A stretch of DNA of 35,776 bases. It comes from JAJNBD01 sp964471475. GTDB taxonomy: Bacteria > Pseudomonadota > Gammaproteobacteria > CAISUE01. Of this stretch, positions 22,751 through 31,450 are shown in pieces. Made by a program: the position numbers and the translations under genes. The stretch covers positions 1-35,776 of the forward strand of contig CAYYFQ010000021.1 of assembly GCA_964471475.1 (NCBI GenBank), written 5' to 3'. Below the pieces are notes generated by a model, which was not told the origin of the DNA, did no database searches, and saw only the letters and a list, made by a program, of their open reading frames with translations. Position 1 is the first letter of the stretch. Every line of letters starts with the position of its first letter.

Positions 22751-23581
22751 ATGTCTCAGCTTAATTTACCTGGTTTATTACCAGTGGTTATCGATATTTC
22801 CGAGCGGGCGGCTACACTTACTTTAGATTTTTATCATAATCAAGAGGCGCTTAAAATCATTACCAAAGATGATGGTTCGCCGGTTACTGAGGCAGATCAA
22901 GCGACTCATGAATTGATCATCACAGCCTTAGAAAAATTAACGCCAAAATTGCCGGTGCTTTCAGAAGAAGCCGCTAACATCTCCCCTGAATTACGTCGCT
23001 CGTGGCCACAATTTTGGTTGGTAGATCCCATTGATGGTACTAAAGAATTTTTAGCGAAAACGGGGGATTATACTGTCAATATTGCGTTGATTGACGGGGA
23101 TGAAGCGGTTTTAGGGGTAATAGCTGTTCCTATGGCGCATACAGTTTATTACGCAGCTTCTAACGAAGGTGCTTGGCGAAAAGATCCGGATGGTCAAATG
23201 GTATCGCTTCATACACGTCCAATTGAAAGCGCTTCTTCCTTAAAACTTATTGGTAGTCGGCGTCATGGTAAAAAAATTGAAGCCGCGTTGCCAAACCATC
23301 AAGGTTCCTTAGAGTTTGCGCATCGAGGTAGCTCTTTAAAATTTTGTTTAATTGCGGAAGGAAGTGCAGATCTTTATCCGCGCCTAGGTTACACTTCTGA
23401 ATGGGATACTGCAGCCGGCCAATGTATTCTAGAGCAAGCGGGAGGAGTAGTGTTGGATTTATCTGGGCAACGTTTGCGCTACAACACGAAAGCGCATTTG
23501 GAGAACCCTTATTTCTTAGCTGCTGGTGATGAAGCTATTGCTACTCAAAGCCTGTCATACTTACGTAACCAAGATCTTTAG
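22751..23581 (+). CDS. cysQ: CysQ, 3'(2'),5'-bisphosphate nucleotidase
   Basis: CysQ removes the 3' phosphate from PAP (3'-phosphoadenosine 5'-phosphate), a by-product of sulfate assimilation and ACP phosphopantetheinylation. Lithium-sensitive phosphatase motifs are present: DDGSPVTEADQATHELI, LSEEAA with Glu72/Glu73, VDPIDGTKEF at 91-100, and SEWDTAAGQCILEQAGG with the metal-binding Asp219. The start at 22751 is chosen because the family N-terminus begins about here and AAGAGG stands nine bases upstream; the longer frame reads through the inverted-repeat element and adds 25 unconserved residues. Length is 276 residues, slightly longer than E. coli CysQ (246). Confidence 0.95.
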   Translation: MSQLNLPGLLPVVIDISERAATLTLDFYHNQEALKIITKDDGSPVTEADQATHELIITALEKLTPKLPVLSEEAANISPELRRSWPQFWLVDPIDGTKEFLAKTGDYTVNIALIDGDEAVLGVIAVPMAHTVYYAASNEGAWRKDPDGQMVSLHTRPIESASSLKLIGSRRHGKKIEAALPNHQGSLEFAHRGSSLKFCLIAEGSADLYPRLGYTSEWDTAAGQCILEQAGGVVLDLSGQRLRYNTKAHLENPYFLAAGDEAIATQSLSYLRNQDL

Positions 23582-23594
23582 CGCTTACTAAGTT

Positions 23595-24056
23595 ATGACT
23601 ACAATCAACATTTATTTTGCTTTAAAGGATCCCAGAGTTAAGCATAAACGCCCATTACAAAATCTTGTTAAAAAACTTTTAACATTTATTATTGACTCTG
23701 AAAAACTTGCGCATCTTATTTTAGATATTAGCTTTGTTGATGAAACCACTATCCAAAACTTGAATTATCAATACCGTAAAAAAAATTATCCTACTAATAT
23801 TTTATCTTTTGCAGAATCTTTAGCTTTACCGGATGATAACTATTATTTAGGTTCATTGATCCTTTGTTTGCCCATCATTCAGGCTGAAGCGATGGGGCAA
23901 TCAAAAAGCTTTCACGATCATCTTACGCACTTATTATTGCATGGCTGCCTTCATCTCTTAGGGTATAATCATGAAAAAAAGCGTGAGGCAAAAGTGATGG
24001 AAGCTCTAGAAGTCAATATATTGAAAAAATTAGCGATTGGAAATCCTTATGAGTAA
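23595..24056 (+). CDS. ybeY: YbeY, endoribonuclease for rRNA maturation
   Basis: YbeY is a metal-dependent endoribonuclease needed for 16S rRNA 3' end maturation and ribosome quality control. The zinc motif HGCLHLLGYNH gives His116, His120 and His126. NYQYRKKNYPTNILSF matches the family's conserved stretch before it. The following LGSLIL carries Ser where LGDI is usual, a small oddity. At 153 residues it is of normal length. It lies 13 bases after cysQ, and its end overlaps corC by eight bases. The customary upstream gene ybeZ (PhoH-like) is absent. Confidence 0.95.
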   Translation: MTTINIYFALKDPRVKHKRPLQNLVKKLLTFIIDSEKLAHLILDISFVDETTIQNLNYQYRKKNYPTNILSFAESLALPDDNYYLGSLILCLPIIQAEAMGQSKSFHDHLTHLLLHGCLHLLGYNHEKKREAKVMEALEVNILKKLAIGNPYE

Positions 24057-24873
24057 TGATGAGAAAAAATGGTTCAGTAAAATTACACATTGGTTTGACC
24101 GTATTCCTGAAAACTTAGGTGCTTTAAACGAACTATTACATGAATTAGCCGAAGAAAAAATTTTAGCTCCCGAAACTTTATCAATGTTAGAAGGTGTATT
24201 GCAATTGGCGGATTTAAAAATAGCGCAAATTATGGTGCCGCGTATGCAGATGGTTAGTATTGCTATCTCAGAGTCCTTAGAGAGTTTTATTCCAAAAATT
24301 GTAGCCTCTGGGCACTCGCGTTTTCCTGTATTTGATGATAAGTATGTTGAGATCAAAGGAATATTGTTTGCCAAAGATTTATTACAATTATTAGAAAAAT
24401 CGAGAATTTCAGAAGAATTTGAGATGGATGAATTCATTCGCCCTCCGATGATTGTGCCAGAGACGCAGCGTTTAGAAACCTTGTTAGATGAATTTAAGCG
24501 TTCCCATCAACATATGGCCATTGTGGTCGATGAATATGGGGCGGTAGCGGGATTGGTCACTATCGAAGATGTGCTTGAACAAATTGTAGGTGAAATCGAC
24601 GATGAGCACGATCCTTTGGGAGAAGAAATTTTTATTAAAGAACAGCCGGGTGGTGTTTATTTTATCAAAACTAAAATGCCGCTTGAAGACTTTAATCAGT
24701 ATTTTGGAACCCATTTTAGTTTACATCAAGCAAGCACTTTAGGCGGTTTTTTACTTAATCAATGGCATCGTCTCCCAAGGCGCAATGAGCATTTACGTAT
24801 TGGTGGGTTGCATTTTACTATTATTCGTTCTGATCATCGACGAATTTATCTGGTGAGTGTACGAAAAGAATAA
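24049..24873 (+). CDS. corC: CorC/YbeX-type CBS-domain protein
   Basis: A soluble CBS-pair protein with a C-terminal CorC_HlyC domain, 274 residues, associated in enterobacteria with magnesium and cobalt efflux (CorC/YbeX) and more recently with ribosome metabolism. CBS 1 is around residues 60-125 (IAQIMVPRMQMVSI; HSRFPVFDD), CBS 2 around 130-190 (MIVPETQRLETLL; HMAIVVDEYGAVAGLVTIED), then the transporter-associated domain. The ATG at 24049 lies inside the end of ybeY, while an earlier in-frame TTG is less likely. ybeY-corC order is conserved, but lnt, which normally follows, is missing. The window holds a second, membrane-anchored relative at 8588-9847. Confidence 0.93.
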   Translation: MSNDEKKWFSKITHWFDRIPENLGALNELLHELAEEKILAPETLSMLEGVLQLADLKIAQIMVPRMQMVSIAISESLESFIPKIVASGHSRFPVFDDKYVEIKGILFAKDLLQLLEKSRISEEFEMDEFIRPPMIVPETQRLETLLDEFKRSHQHMAIVVDEYGAVAGLVTIEDVLEQIVGEIDDEHDPLGEEIFIKEQPGGVYFIKTKMPLEDFNQYFGTHFSLHQASTLGGFLLNQWHRLPRRNEHLRIGGLHFTIIRSDHRRIYLVSVRKE

Positions 24874-25076
24874 TGCGCTAAATTTTTATCCGTGTGGGCT
24901 TCGTACGCTACTTTCAACTCAACGTTTTCTGTTTCGTTTTACAGCAAGTGTTGTGATTTAATATGGTTTGTTACCTCAGGCAAAATCTTGTGGTAAGTGC
25001 CTATGTGTAAAAGCGAGAATTCATTTTAGAAAGACGCCAACACGTGGGACGGCCCAGTTTTATTGGGGTTTTTTGC

Positions 25077-25105
25077 TTGACGTTTTACCTAAAGAATGTC
25101 ATAAT
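25077..25105 (+). promoter_or_regulatory. Promoter of the tRNA-Val/tRNA-Asp transcript
   Basis: TTGACG (25077-25082), a 17-base spacer and CATAAT (25100-25105) match the sigma-70 consensus well. The first tRNA starts 48 bases after the -10 box. The 200 bases between the corC stop and this promoter hold nothing I recognise beyond a weak hairpin (CCCA/TGGG followed by six T) near 25053-25075, which might end the corC transcript. Confidence 0.75.
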
Positions 25106-25153
25106 TTGCGGCTTCTGTGCGGTTTGATTTGTGCAGGAGCTGCTTGAAAGAGT

Positions 25154-25229
25154 GGGTGCTTAGCTCAGCTGGTAGAGCGTCGCCCTTACAAGGCGAGGGT
25201 CGGGGGTTCGAGCCCCTCAGCACCCACCA
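25154..25229 (+). tRNA. tRNA-Val (anticodon TAC)
   Basis: The cloverleaf is complete: acceptor arms GGGTGCT and AGCACCC, D loop with AGCTGGTAGAGC, anticodon stem TCGCC/GGCGA enclosing CTTACAA (anticodon TAC), T arm GGGGGTTCGAGCCCCT, and an encoded CCA end. Length is 76. Confidence 0.97.
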
Positions 25230-25241
25230 AAAGACTAAAAA

Positions 25242-25318
25242 GGAGTGGTAGTTCAGTCGGTTAGAATACCGGCCTGTCACGCCGGGGGTCGCGGGTTCGA
25301 GTCCCGTCCACTCCGCCA
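25242..25318 (+). tRNA. tRNA-Asp (anticodon GTC)
   Basis: Acceptor arms GGAGTGG and CCACTCC, anticodon stem CCGGC/GCCGG enclosing CTGTCAC (anticodon GTC), T arm GCGGGTTCGAGTCCCGT, discriminator G and encoded CCA. Length is 77. It lies 12 bases after tRNA-Val and belongs to the same transcript. Confidence 0.97.
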
Positions 25319-25327
25319 TTTTTAGAG

Positions 25328-25360
25328 CGCATAACTCTTATTGAGTTATGCGTTTTTTTT
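25328..25360 (+). terminator. Rho-independent terminator of the tRNA transcript
   Basis: CGCATAACTC (25328-25337) and GAGTTATGCG (25343-25352) form a perfect 10-bp stem with a five-base loop, followed by eight T residues. It starts ten bases after the tRNA-Asp CCA end. Confidence 0.92.
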
Positions 25361-25502
25361 GTGCGCCAGGCATGAGGTACTAGCTCAAGCTTGATCTGAC
25401 AATTTCTGGTTGGGTTCCATAGCTCATTTGTACTACTTCGTGCCAAAACCACTTCGTTGTTGAGTGTTTCTGGGCATATCGTATTTTTAATTAACCTTGC
25501 AG

Positions 25503-25940
25503 TTATGGTTGATAGCTCATTGAATTATTAGTGGGTTGGGGATCTTGCATAGTCTCACTTGGCGGTTGTGTCCCATAGCTCATTGAAGCATTAGTTGGAT
25601 GGGGATTTTCCATAGAGTTCTCCAAAAGGAGACGAGATTCTCGGTTGCGTGCGACTTCTGCATCTTGTTGAGCGCCATGTCTTGCTTCCATCAACGTGCA
25701 TCCGACATAAACCAGGCAAAATATTCCTCCTGCACATATTCCGGCTCCACCGCCCATATTTCTTGCCAGAGTTGCTCCTGGATTAATTTCACCACCTGAG
25801 CCAACAACGGGAGGGAACCACCCACATAAGGTTGCTGCCACGCCTTCCACTAGACCCGTCAAAGCCCCACACACCCCCGCTCCGCTTGCGGCACAACAAG
25901 CGAGTCCATTACAGAACACACGGTTACATTTTCTACACAT
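25503..25940 (-). CDS. Cys/Gly-rich small protein of unknown function with C-terminal repeats
   Basis: I recognise no family. GAGGAAA ahead of the ATG at 25940 supports the start. The first 20 residues carry six cysteines (MCRKCNRVFCNGLACCAASG), the opening CxxC followed by further Cys residues, which could bind metal. Residues 12-85 are Gly/Ala-rich and hydrophobic with two possible membrane segments (GLVEGVAATLCGWF; GICAGGIFCLVYVGCTL), resembling glycine-zipper proteins. The tail has two copies of an (N/D)PxPTNxSMSY unit. A third in-frame copy lies beyond the stop at about 25403-25427, so the tail seems to have been shortened by mutation. No signal peptide is obvious. Confidence 0.6.
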   Translation of the reverse strand: MCRKCNRVFCNGLACCAASGAGVCGALTGLVEGVAATLCGWFPPVVGSGGEINPGATLARNMGGGAGICAGGIFCLVYVGCTLMEARHGAQQDAEVARNRESRLLLENSMENPHPTNASMSYGTQPPSETMQDPQPTNNSMSYQP

Positions 25941-26103
25941 AGTTATTTCCTCTTATTTTTATCATTTAATTAATTTTCTGGCATTATTTTACCGTAAGTT
26001 AGCTTAATATTAGGTGAAGTCGAAAATCGAAAAATTTGAACTATAGTCAAATGTTGTGTATGAAACCTGCTCCAATCCCCCGTCATTTTTTTATGATTTA
26101 AAA

Positions 26104-29100
26104 TCACAAAAGCATTGCTGGCTGCGTTGTCGAAAGTTGTGCCGTTTTATATTTTTCTGATTGGTTAAGAACATATTGAGCTGATTCTTGATAACCACAG
26201 ATAAGATAAGCGTTCGATAATAGCTTGTAATAAAGAAAACCCGCACAAGGAGTGGTTTGGAAAAAGTCACTTAAAGAGTCAACGGCTGTGTTAAATTCAC
26301 TGAGTACGAGATCACCCGTTTGTAAGGAAAAATGAGGTTTCTTTAAGCACAGTATTTTTAAATAATACGCTAAAATTTGTGGATGAAAAAATTCTATTTG
26401 CGTGAATTCATCTTCATTAAAAAGCATACTCACGCCTTCGGGTAAAATAACTTTTTCGCCTGGATGGTATAAGAGCGTATCATTTTGATCGACGGAGGAA
26501 AGTGGATTCTGTAGAACTTTATTTAATAAATCTAAACAAGCATCATATTTTTTCATTTTATATAAAAAATTAGCGTATTCTACTTGGCTGTTTAAGGCAG
26601 TAGGATCAAGTTCAATGGCTTTTTTAAAGAGTTCATTAGCCTTAGGAAAATGTTGTTTATCTTTGTTTTGCATTCCTAAACAAAAATAGGTGCAGGCACA
26701 ATCATGGTAATTAGCTTGGACGGTAGGTTCAAGCCGCATGAGATCTTCAAAAATATCAATTGCTTTCGCGTAATCTCCGTTCAATTGATGGCTTTGAGCT
26801 TTTTTCCATAGAGTAGTAAGTTCGTCATCAAATTCATCATCAGATTCGTCGGGAGACTCCTCGTCTAAGGAATTTTCACTATTTTCGTGAGGTTGGTCAT
26901 TTTGAGCATTTTCCAAAAAAACGGCAATTTTGTCATGAGATTCCGCAGTGGGTTGGTCGTCCCAGGAAACTTCACTCACTTTTGCTTGTGGGATTGTTGG
27001 CAAATAAGGCTCAAGTAAGGATGCATTGCTTGTCGCTGCATTATACATCGCATGCGTTGAAGTAACATTAATGGTCGTTACACAAAAACATCGCCCGTAC
27101 GTTGAGTCGTTTGCCAAATGAAATGAAAAATTTTTTTCAGCTAACCAGCTACGTATGATATCTATAGGCACACCGGGGGGTAATGCAATTAAGACATCTT
27201 GGATGTTATTTTCTTTTTGGATCAAAAGTAGAGCAGGAAGTTCTGGTTGAAAACTAAAAAGATGATAGGGAAATCTTTCGTCATCAAATAAAGACCATTG
27301 TTTAATTTTTTCTACGCAATTATTAAAAAAAGCTTGAAATGCTAAAAAATAAGGTGCGTCTGCGGCAGGAATAGCATGGTGAGCGGTGGTAAGGAATGCA
27401 TCTGGGTGTGGAATAGGTTGGAGTTCCCCGCGCCTTAGTATTTTATTTTCATCGAGGGGGATGTAAAGACAAACTCCTTTTTCGTCATCCCCAATAATCT
27501 GTGGCTTAAAACCGCAACGTTCAAGCCAATGTAACAAAATCTTCGTTGGTACTTCCCAGGTTAACTTAATTAAAACCACCGTTTTTTTCTGGTGAGTGAT
27601 AAGATAGACTCCATACTTTTCCCCATTATCAAGATCAACTAAGTGGTTTTCGATGGTAGGCAGAGATTGTTTTACTTTGCGAGGAGCTGTATGTTTTTCC
27701 GCCCGCAATTTTTCAATCATCAATTGAATAGAGCTGCGAGATTTTCCCATGAAAGGAGAAAAATTTTCTATACATAATTGAATGGCATCAATAAACACCA
27801 AGTGTTTGGATTTTTTTTGCTCACTTTGAACAACATGCGAATTTTTTTTTGTTAAGGTGTTGGTACTACATAGCATAATAAGCTCTAGAGCCGCGACATT
27901 ATATTCCATTATGTCATGAAAAATTTGTGTTAAATTGCTGTTGTAACAAGCATCATAATTATTATGACGTCTTGTTAATGTATAAGTGATAAAGTGACCC
28001 GCGCTTAAGTTAGAAAATAGTGTGACCTCCTCCGGAACCCCCGTTTTTTGTGCTAAAGAAGCTAACTTTGCATAAATCTCACTTAACATTCCATGCAAGG
28101 TAGCATACTCTTCATCTGATTCAGTGAAGTGCTGTAGCGCGGTTGCACCAATCCTCGTAGCTTGCTCCAGAGCTATCTTTTTGAATAGATCAGTGCATTG
28201 ACGGAGGTAAACCTCTTCTCTGGCCTGCCGGAGCGCTAAAATGGCTTGAATATAAATAAGTAGCGTGTTATAACTTTTAGAAAGATTGGGCGTGCTTCTT
28301 AAAAAAGAAATGTCATCATCTGCCAAGCGCCTCATCACGGGATCGGTTATATAATCTTTTCGGAAGACTAAGTGCAAAGCTCGCATAATGCGAAAAGCTC
28401 TATTCTTAGGATGACGTGTACATAAGTAGTTGAAAAGAGATAATGCGGCGGCTTCGTTCCCTTTGGCGTCCATTTTCGTGGCGATCATGTGAGCTTGTTG
28501 CGAATTTAAATGAACGAAATGCGGCTCAGGTTGGTTGTGGTGAACAATCGCCAACATATAGCCATAGGTGCCGGCTTCACAAGGAATTAAAGTGATTCGC
28601 TGAGGATGTGCAATTAAATGTTCACCTTCGTTGAAAGGTTGTTGATACATGACCAATATGTTTTGGTTTTGTTCATCTTGTGCATACGTAGTTTGCAGGC
28701 GTTGAAGTAATTCAAAATCACATAATATTTCGTTTGAATCCGCTTTTGTCAAAAGCGTGTGTCTTGGTTTAGGTTGAAAAGCAAATTGCCACTCGCTAAG
28801 ATTAATCCCCCATCCTTTAGCGCTAATAGACGATATTAACCATAGCCCGTAGAGAATTTGTGCTTTGAATTCAGGCCATAAGACCCCATATTGGGGTTTT
28901 TTTGCGTTTTTGCCAGGGGCATCTTCAGGAGACACTTGAAAAAAAGAGCCATTATGTGCCATAGGATGAATGCCACCTAGAGCGTCCAAACCATCTGCTA
29001 TTACTGCGACGCGCCAATTATTTAACTCCTCACGAGGAATTTGGATTCTCTCAGGTAAAGCGCCAAAGCGTTGCCAATAACCTTGCAATGGAGGGAGAGT

Positions 29101-30732
29101 ATTAGTTTGCATAATGTGGAGCATGGCGTAAGGTGCAAAAAAAACAAAGGGCGCACGTGCTGTTTCGGCAAGCAGATTAACTGCTAAAAGTAAAGATAGA
29201 AATTTAAATCGAGGATCAACGGGATGTCCCTTCATTATCTCGTGGAGGCAGTTGGTAATCGTACTATCTTTATCCGCGAGTGGTTTTCGTCCTGTCGATT
29301 GATAAAACTCATTCAATTGGCGTTGCAGTTGTTGATATGAGGCATCTTTATTTTCCTGGGGTTGTTGTTTTAAGCTATCGTCTATTTGTGCATCGGTTAA
29401 ATTATTTTTAAATAGATCGCTGATTTTTTTAAAAATCAGATCAACTTCTTTGGGAAGTTGCGCTCCTTTGTTTGCTTTAATCCATTCACTTTTTGCATTT
29501 CTTAAAGCGTTGAGAATCTCGGCATCACTTAAGGTTTCAAATTTTTCCCTTCTTAACACGGCTGATAAAATATCTTGAATTTCTTGAGGCAATTGGTTTG
29601 TTGATAGAGTGATCACAGCCTCTGAAAATAACTGACATTGGTTAGCCTCCCCTAGACTTGAGAGGTAATTGATACTATTACCAGTCATGCGCCTCACAAT
29701 GAGTTGCCCTCCTACTTGGTATAAATAAAATTTTTTGCGCGCTTGACTTTCGTGAAGGCGGGCGGCAGATCTGGCTGCGTAATGCCATTTAGCGGGAGTG
29801 TCTAAGGTAGTGACTTTAAGGCTTATTTCATGTTGAATGGTTCCTGCTAAAAACTTGAGAATTTCTTGTGAAGATAGTAAAGGTTGATCATGACGAACTT
29901 CTTCATGGGTGTCAACGGCGTGCTCGACTTTTCCCTGCAGGTAGGCTTGTAGGGTCTGTCTGCTGATGCTAAAAACCCCATTGGGCTCTTCAAGATCAAA
30001 TCGAAAAGTTTCGCTGGTTTTAGTTGTAATATCTTGTACTAAAAAATTGCCCGGCCATGTTACTTTTTTTACTGTATCACTATCTTCAATGGCGTAGCTT
30101 AAATTAAGAAAAGTGGGAGGGAGCGCAATTTCTCGTGTGGTATTCCCTTGAAAAATACCATGCGTGCAATTGCCGATGGAGATCCAATGTTGGGTGCTAA
30201 TAAGAGTGTGCCACGCTCGAGCTACTGCTTCAAAATTTGGATCCTTCATGAGAGTATCGTGGCTTAAATAATCAATTCCAGTGATGATAATTAAAGTTTT
30301 TTTTTCAGGATGATAAGTAATCTCTGGATGCATCAAACTGGCTAGCTGTTGCATCGTAGCAGGACTATCTTCTGAAGGTTGGTGTGGTAGTTTTTTCAGC
30401 TGCATAAATGGCAGCCAAAATACTTGTTCGTAATCGTGTAAAATCTGTTGATGATGCCAAGCATGTAGAAAATATAAACCTAGTAAATGGGGTGCTAAGC
30501 CTGAGGTGTCATGTAAAAATAAGCCGTTTTCGCCGCAATTAGCTGACAAGGCCGTGCTTAAGCGAGGTAACTCTGGTTGATCTAGGCGATATTGGCTTAA
30601 TAAGTTGCCTATCCAAAATCCATACAATCCCCATGCGCGATTGAGCGTTTGTATTTCTTGAGTATATACATGGTCTAAATCCGAGGAGGCTTCTGTATAT
30701 TTATTTGCATGCCGTACATAGTTTCGTTTCAT
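26104..30732 (-). CDS. Unrecognised 1542-residue protein with C-terminal TPR repeats
   Basis: This is the largest gene in the window. There is no signal peptide; one hydrophobic stretch at about 514-544 (FLSLLLAVNLLAETARAPFV) may be buried or membrane-bound. An acidic patch at about 1283-1305 (EESPDESDDEFDDE) separates the main body from about three TPR-like units at 1305-1400 (AQSHQLNGDYAKAIDIFEDL; NELFKKAIELDPTALNSQVE; EYANFLYKMKKYDACLDLL), which suggest protein binding. Two related segments, about 1036-1092 and 1164-1220, share a pattern around VLIxL, VPxxI, WL and D...G.C, implying an internal duplication. I recognise no catalytic motif. Size, TPRs and lack of relatives recall secreted effectors of Legionella/Coxiella-like bacteria, but that is inference. 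No Shine-Dalgarno sequence is visible before the ATG. Confidence 0.8.
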   Translation of the reverse strand: MKRNYVRHANKYTEASSDLDHVYTQEIQTLNRAWGLYGFWIGNLLSQYRLDQPELPRLSTALSANCGENGLFLHDTSGLAPHLLGLYFLHAWHHQQILHDYEQVFWLPFMQLKKLPHQPSEDSPATMQQLASLMHPEITYHPEKKTLIIITGIDYLSHDTLMKDPNFEAVARAWHTLISTQHWISIGNCTHGIFQGNTTREIALPPTFLNLSYAIEDSDTVKKVTWPGNFLVQDITTKTSETFRFDLEEPNGVFSISRQTLQAYLQGKVEHAVDTHEEVRHDQPLLSSQEILKFLAGTIQHEISLKVTTLDTPAKWHYAARSAARLHESQARKKFYLYQVGGQLIVRRMTGNSINYLSSLGEANQCQLFSEAVITLSTNQLPQEIQDILSAVLRREKFETLSDAEILNALRNAKSEWIKANKGAQLPKEVDLIFKKISDLFKNNLTDAQIDDSLKQQPQENKDASYQQLQRQLNEFYQSTGRKPLADKDSTITNCLHEIMKGHPVDPRFKFLSLLLAVNLLAETARAPFVFFAPYAMLHIMQTNTLPPLQGYWQRFGALPERIQIPREELNNWRVAVIADGLDALGGIHPMAHNGSFFQVSPEDAPGKNAKKPQYGVLWPEFKAQILYGLWLISSISAKGWGINLSEWQFAFQPKPRHTLLTKADSNEILCDFELLQRLQTTYAQDEQNQNILVMYQQPFNEGEHLIAHPQRITLIPCEAGTYGYMLAIVHHNQPEPHFVHLNSQQAHMIATKMDAKGNEAAALSLFNYLCTRHPKNRAFRIMRALHLVFRKDYITDPVMRRLADDDISFLRSTPNLSKSYNTLLIYIQAILALRQAREEVYLRQCTDLFKKIALEQATRIGATALQHFTESDEEYATLHGMLSEIYAKLASLAQKTGVPEEVTLFSNLSAGHFITYTLTRRHNNYDACYNSNLTQIFHDIMEYNVAALELIMLCSTNTLTKKNSHVVQSEQKKSKHLVFIDAIQLCIENFSPFMGKSRSSIQLMIEKLRAEKHTAPRKVKQSLPTIENHLVDLDNGEKYGVYLITHQKKTVVLIKLTWEVPTKILLHWLERCGFKPQIIGDDEKGVCLYIPLDENKILRRGELQPIPHPDAFLTTAHHAIPAADAPYFLAFQAFFNNCVEKIKQWSLFDDERFPYHLFSFQPELPALLLIQKENNIQDVLIALPPGVPIDIIRSWLAEKNFSFHLANDSTYGRCFCVTTINVTSTHAMYNAATSNASLLEPYLPTIPQAKVSEVSWDDQPTAESHDKIAVFLENAQNDQPHENSENSLDEESPDESDDEFDDELTTLWKKAQSHQLNGDYAKAIDIFEDLMRLEPTVQANYHDCACTYFCLGMQNKDKQHFPKANELFKKAIELDPTALNSQVEYANFLYKMKKYDACLDLLNKVLQNPLSSVDQNDTLLYHPGEKVILPEGVSMLFNEDEFTQIEFFHPQILAYYLKILCLKKPHFSLQTGDLVLSEFNTAVDSLSDFFQTTPCAGFLYYKLLSNAYLICGYQESAQYVLNQSEKYKTAQLSTTQPAMLL

Positions 30733-30789
30733 AGAGTTTTTTAATTAATTTAAGTTGAAATATATTATTTTTAAGGAACAAGTATTTTA

Positions 30790-31398
30790 TTACTGCTCAA
30801 GATATTTATCTAGTTTTCCAGGGAAAAAATGAATAATTGGTGGAATAAGTAATAAAACAAAAGCTAGATTAGCATTCATAGGAGCAATCATGAGCGCAAT
30901 AATATATAAGACTAAGGCGATAAAAATTCGATGATAAATGGAATGGCTGATGGCGCCATCGGTAATTGTTGTATCATTTAATCTTCGATATTGTGCATAT
31001 CTCCAAATGATCCATTGCATGAATGTAGTAAAAAAAATATTGACGCAGTAAAAATTGATATCATACAGTGCACGATGAGATTGTACAAGTAAGAAAGCGG
31101 AGAAAGGAACGATGCAAATACCCATGAGAAAAAAAATATTTAACCATAAATAAAGTCGATTGATCTCACGTAAAAAACTGTATTGAAACACCATCCCTAC
31201 CCAAGCGGTTCCAAGAATAATAAAGCTACCAGCGTAAACGAATAATTTGTAATATAAATGATTGTGCCAATTTAAATTTAAAATAATAGGGTCGTTGGAT
31301 TGTGTCAGATTAAAAACTAAAATGGTCATTGCAATGGCAAAGATACCATCCGTGAGCGATTCGACGCGGGAACTTTTGATGCTAAAAGAGGTTTTCAT
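30790..31398 (-). CDS. TMEM175-family (DUF1211) potassium channel-like protein
   Basis: The N-terminal motif SSRVESLTDGIFAIAMTILVF matches the R...F(S/T)DG.FAI..T signature of TMEM175-type proteins, in which helix 1 lines a potassium-selective pore. About six hydrophobic helices follow, consistent with the single-repeat bacterial form that assembles as a tetramer. The start at 31398 has AGGAG eight bases upstream and places the motif near the N-terminus as expected, giving 202 residues; a longer frame to 31446 overlaps the rluC end region. It lies just after rluC on the minus strand, with 52 bases between, and may share its transcript. Confidence 0.85.
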   Translation of the reverse strand: MKTSFSIKSSRVESLTDGIFAIAMTILVFNLTQSNDPIILNLNWHNHLYYKLFVYAGSFIILGTAWVGMVFQYSFLREINRLYLWLNIFFLMGICIVPFSAFLLVQSHRALYDINFYCVNIFFTTFMQWIIWRYAQYRRLNDTTITDGAISHSIYHRIFIALVLYIIALMIAPMNANLAFVLLLIPPIIHFFPGKLDKYLEQ

Positions 31399-31450
31399 GA
31401 AGTCAACTCCTGTAAGATTTTCGTATTTTCTGCTTGAAGAAAGCAAGCAA

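Noticed and set aside
25089..25319. Minus-strand open frame with GLEPATPGVTGRYSNRLNYHS-like sequence
   Set aside because: This is the well-known false translation of antisense tRNA genes; the region is tRNA-Val and tRNA-Asp.
25261..25452. Minus-strand open frame containing DGTRTRDPRRDRPVF
   Set aside because: Again antisense tRNA-Asp plus its terminator; not a protein.
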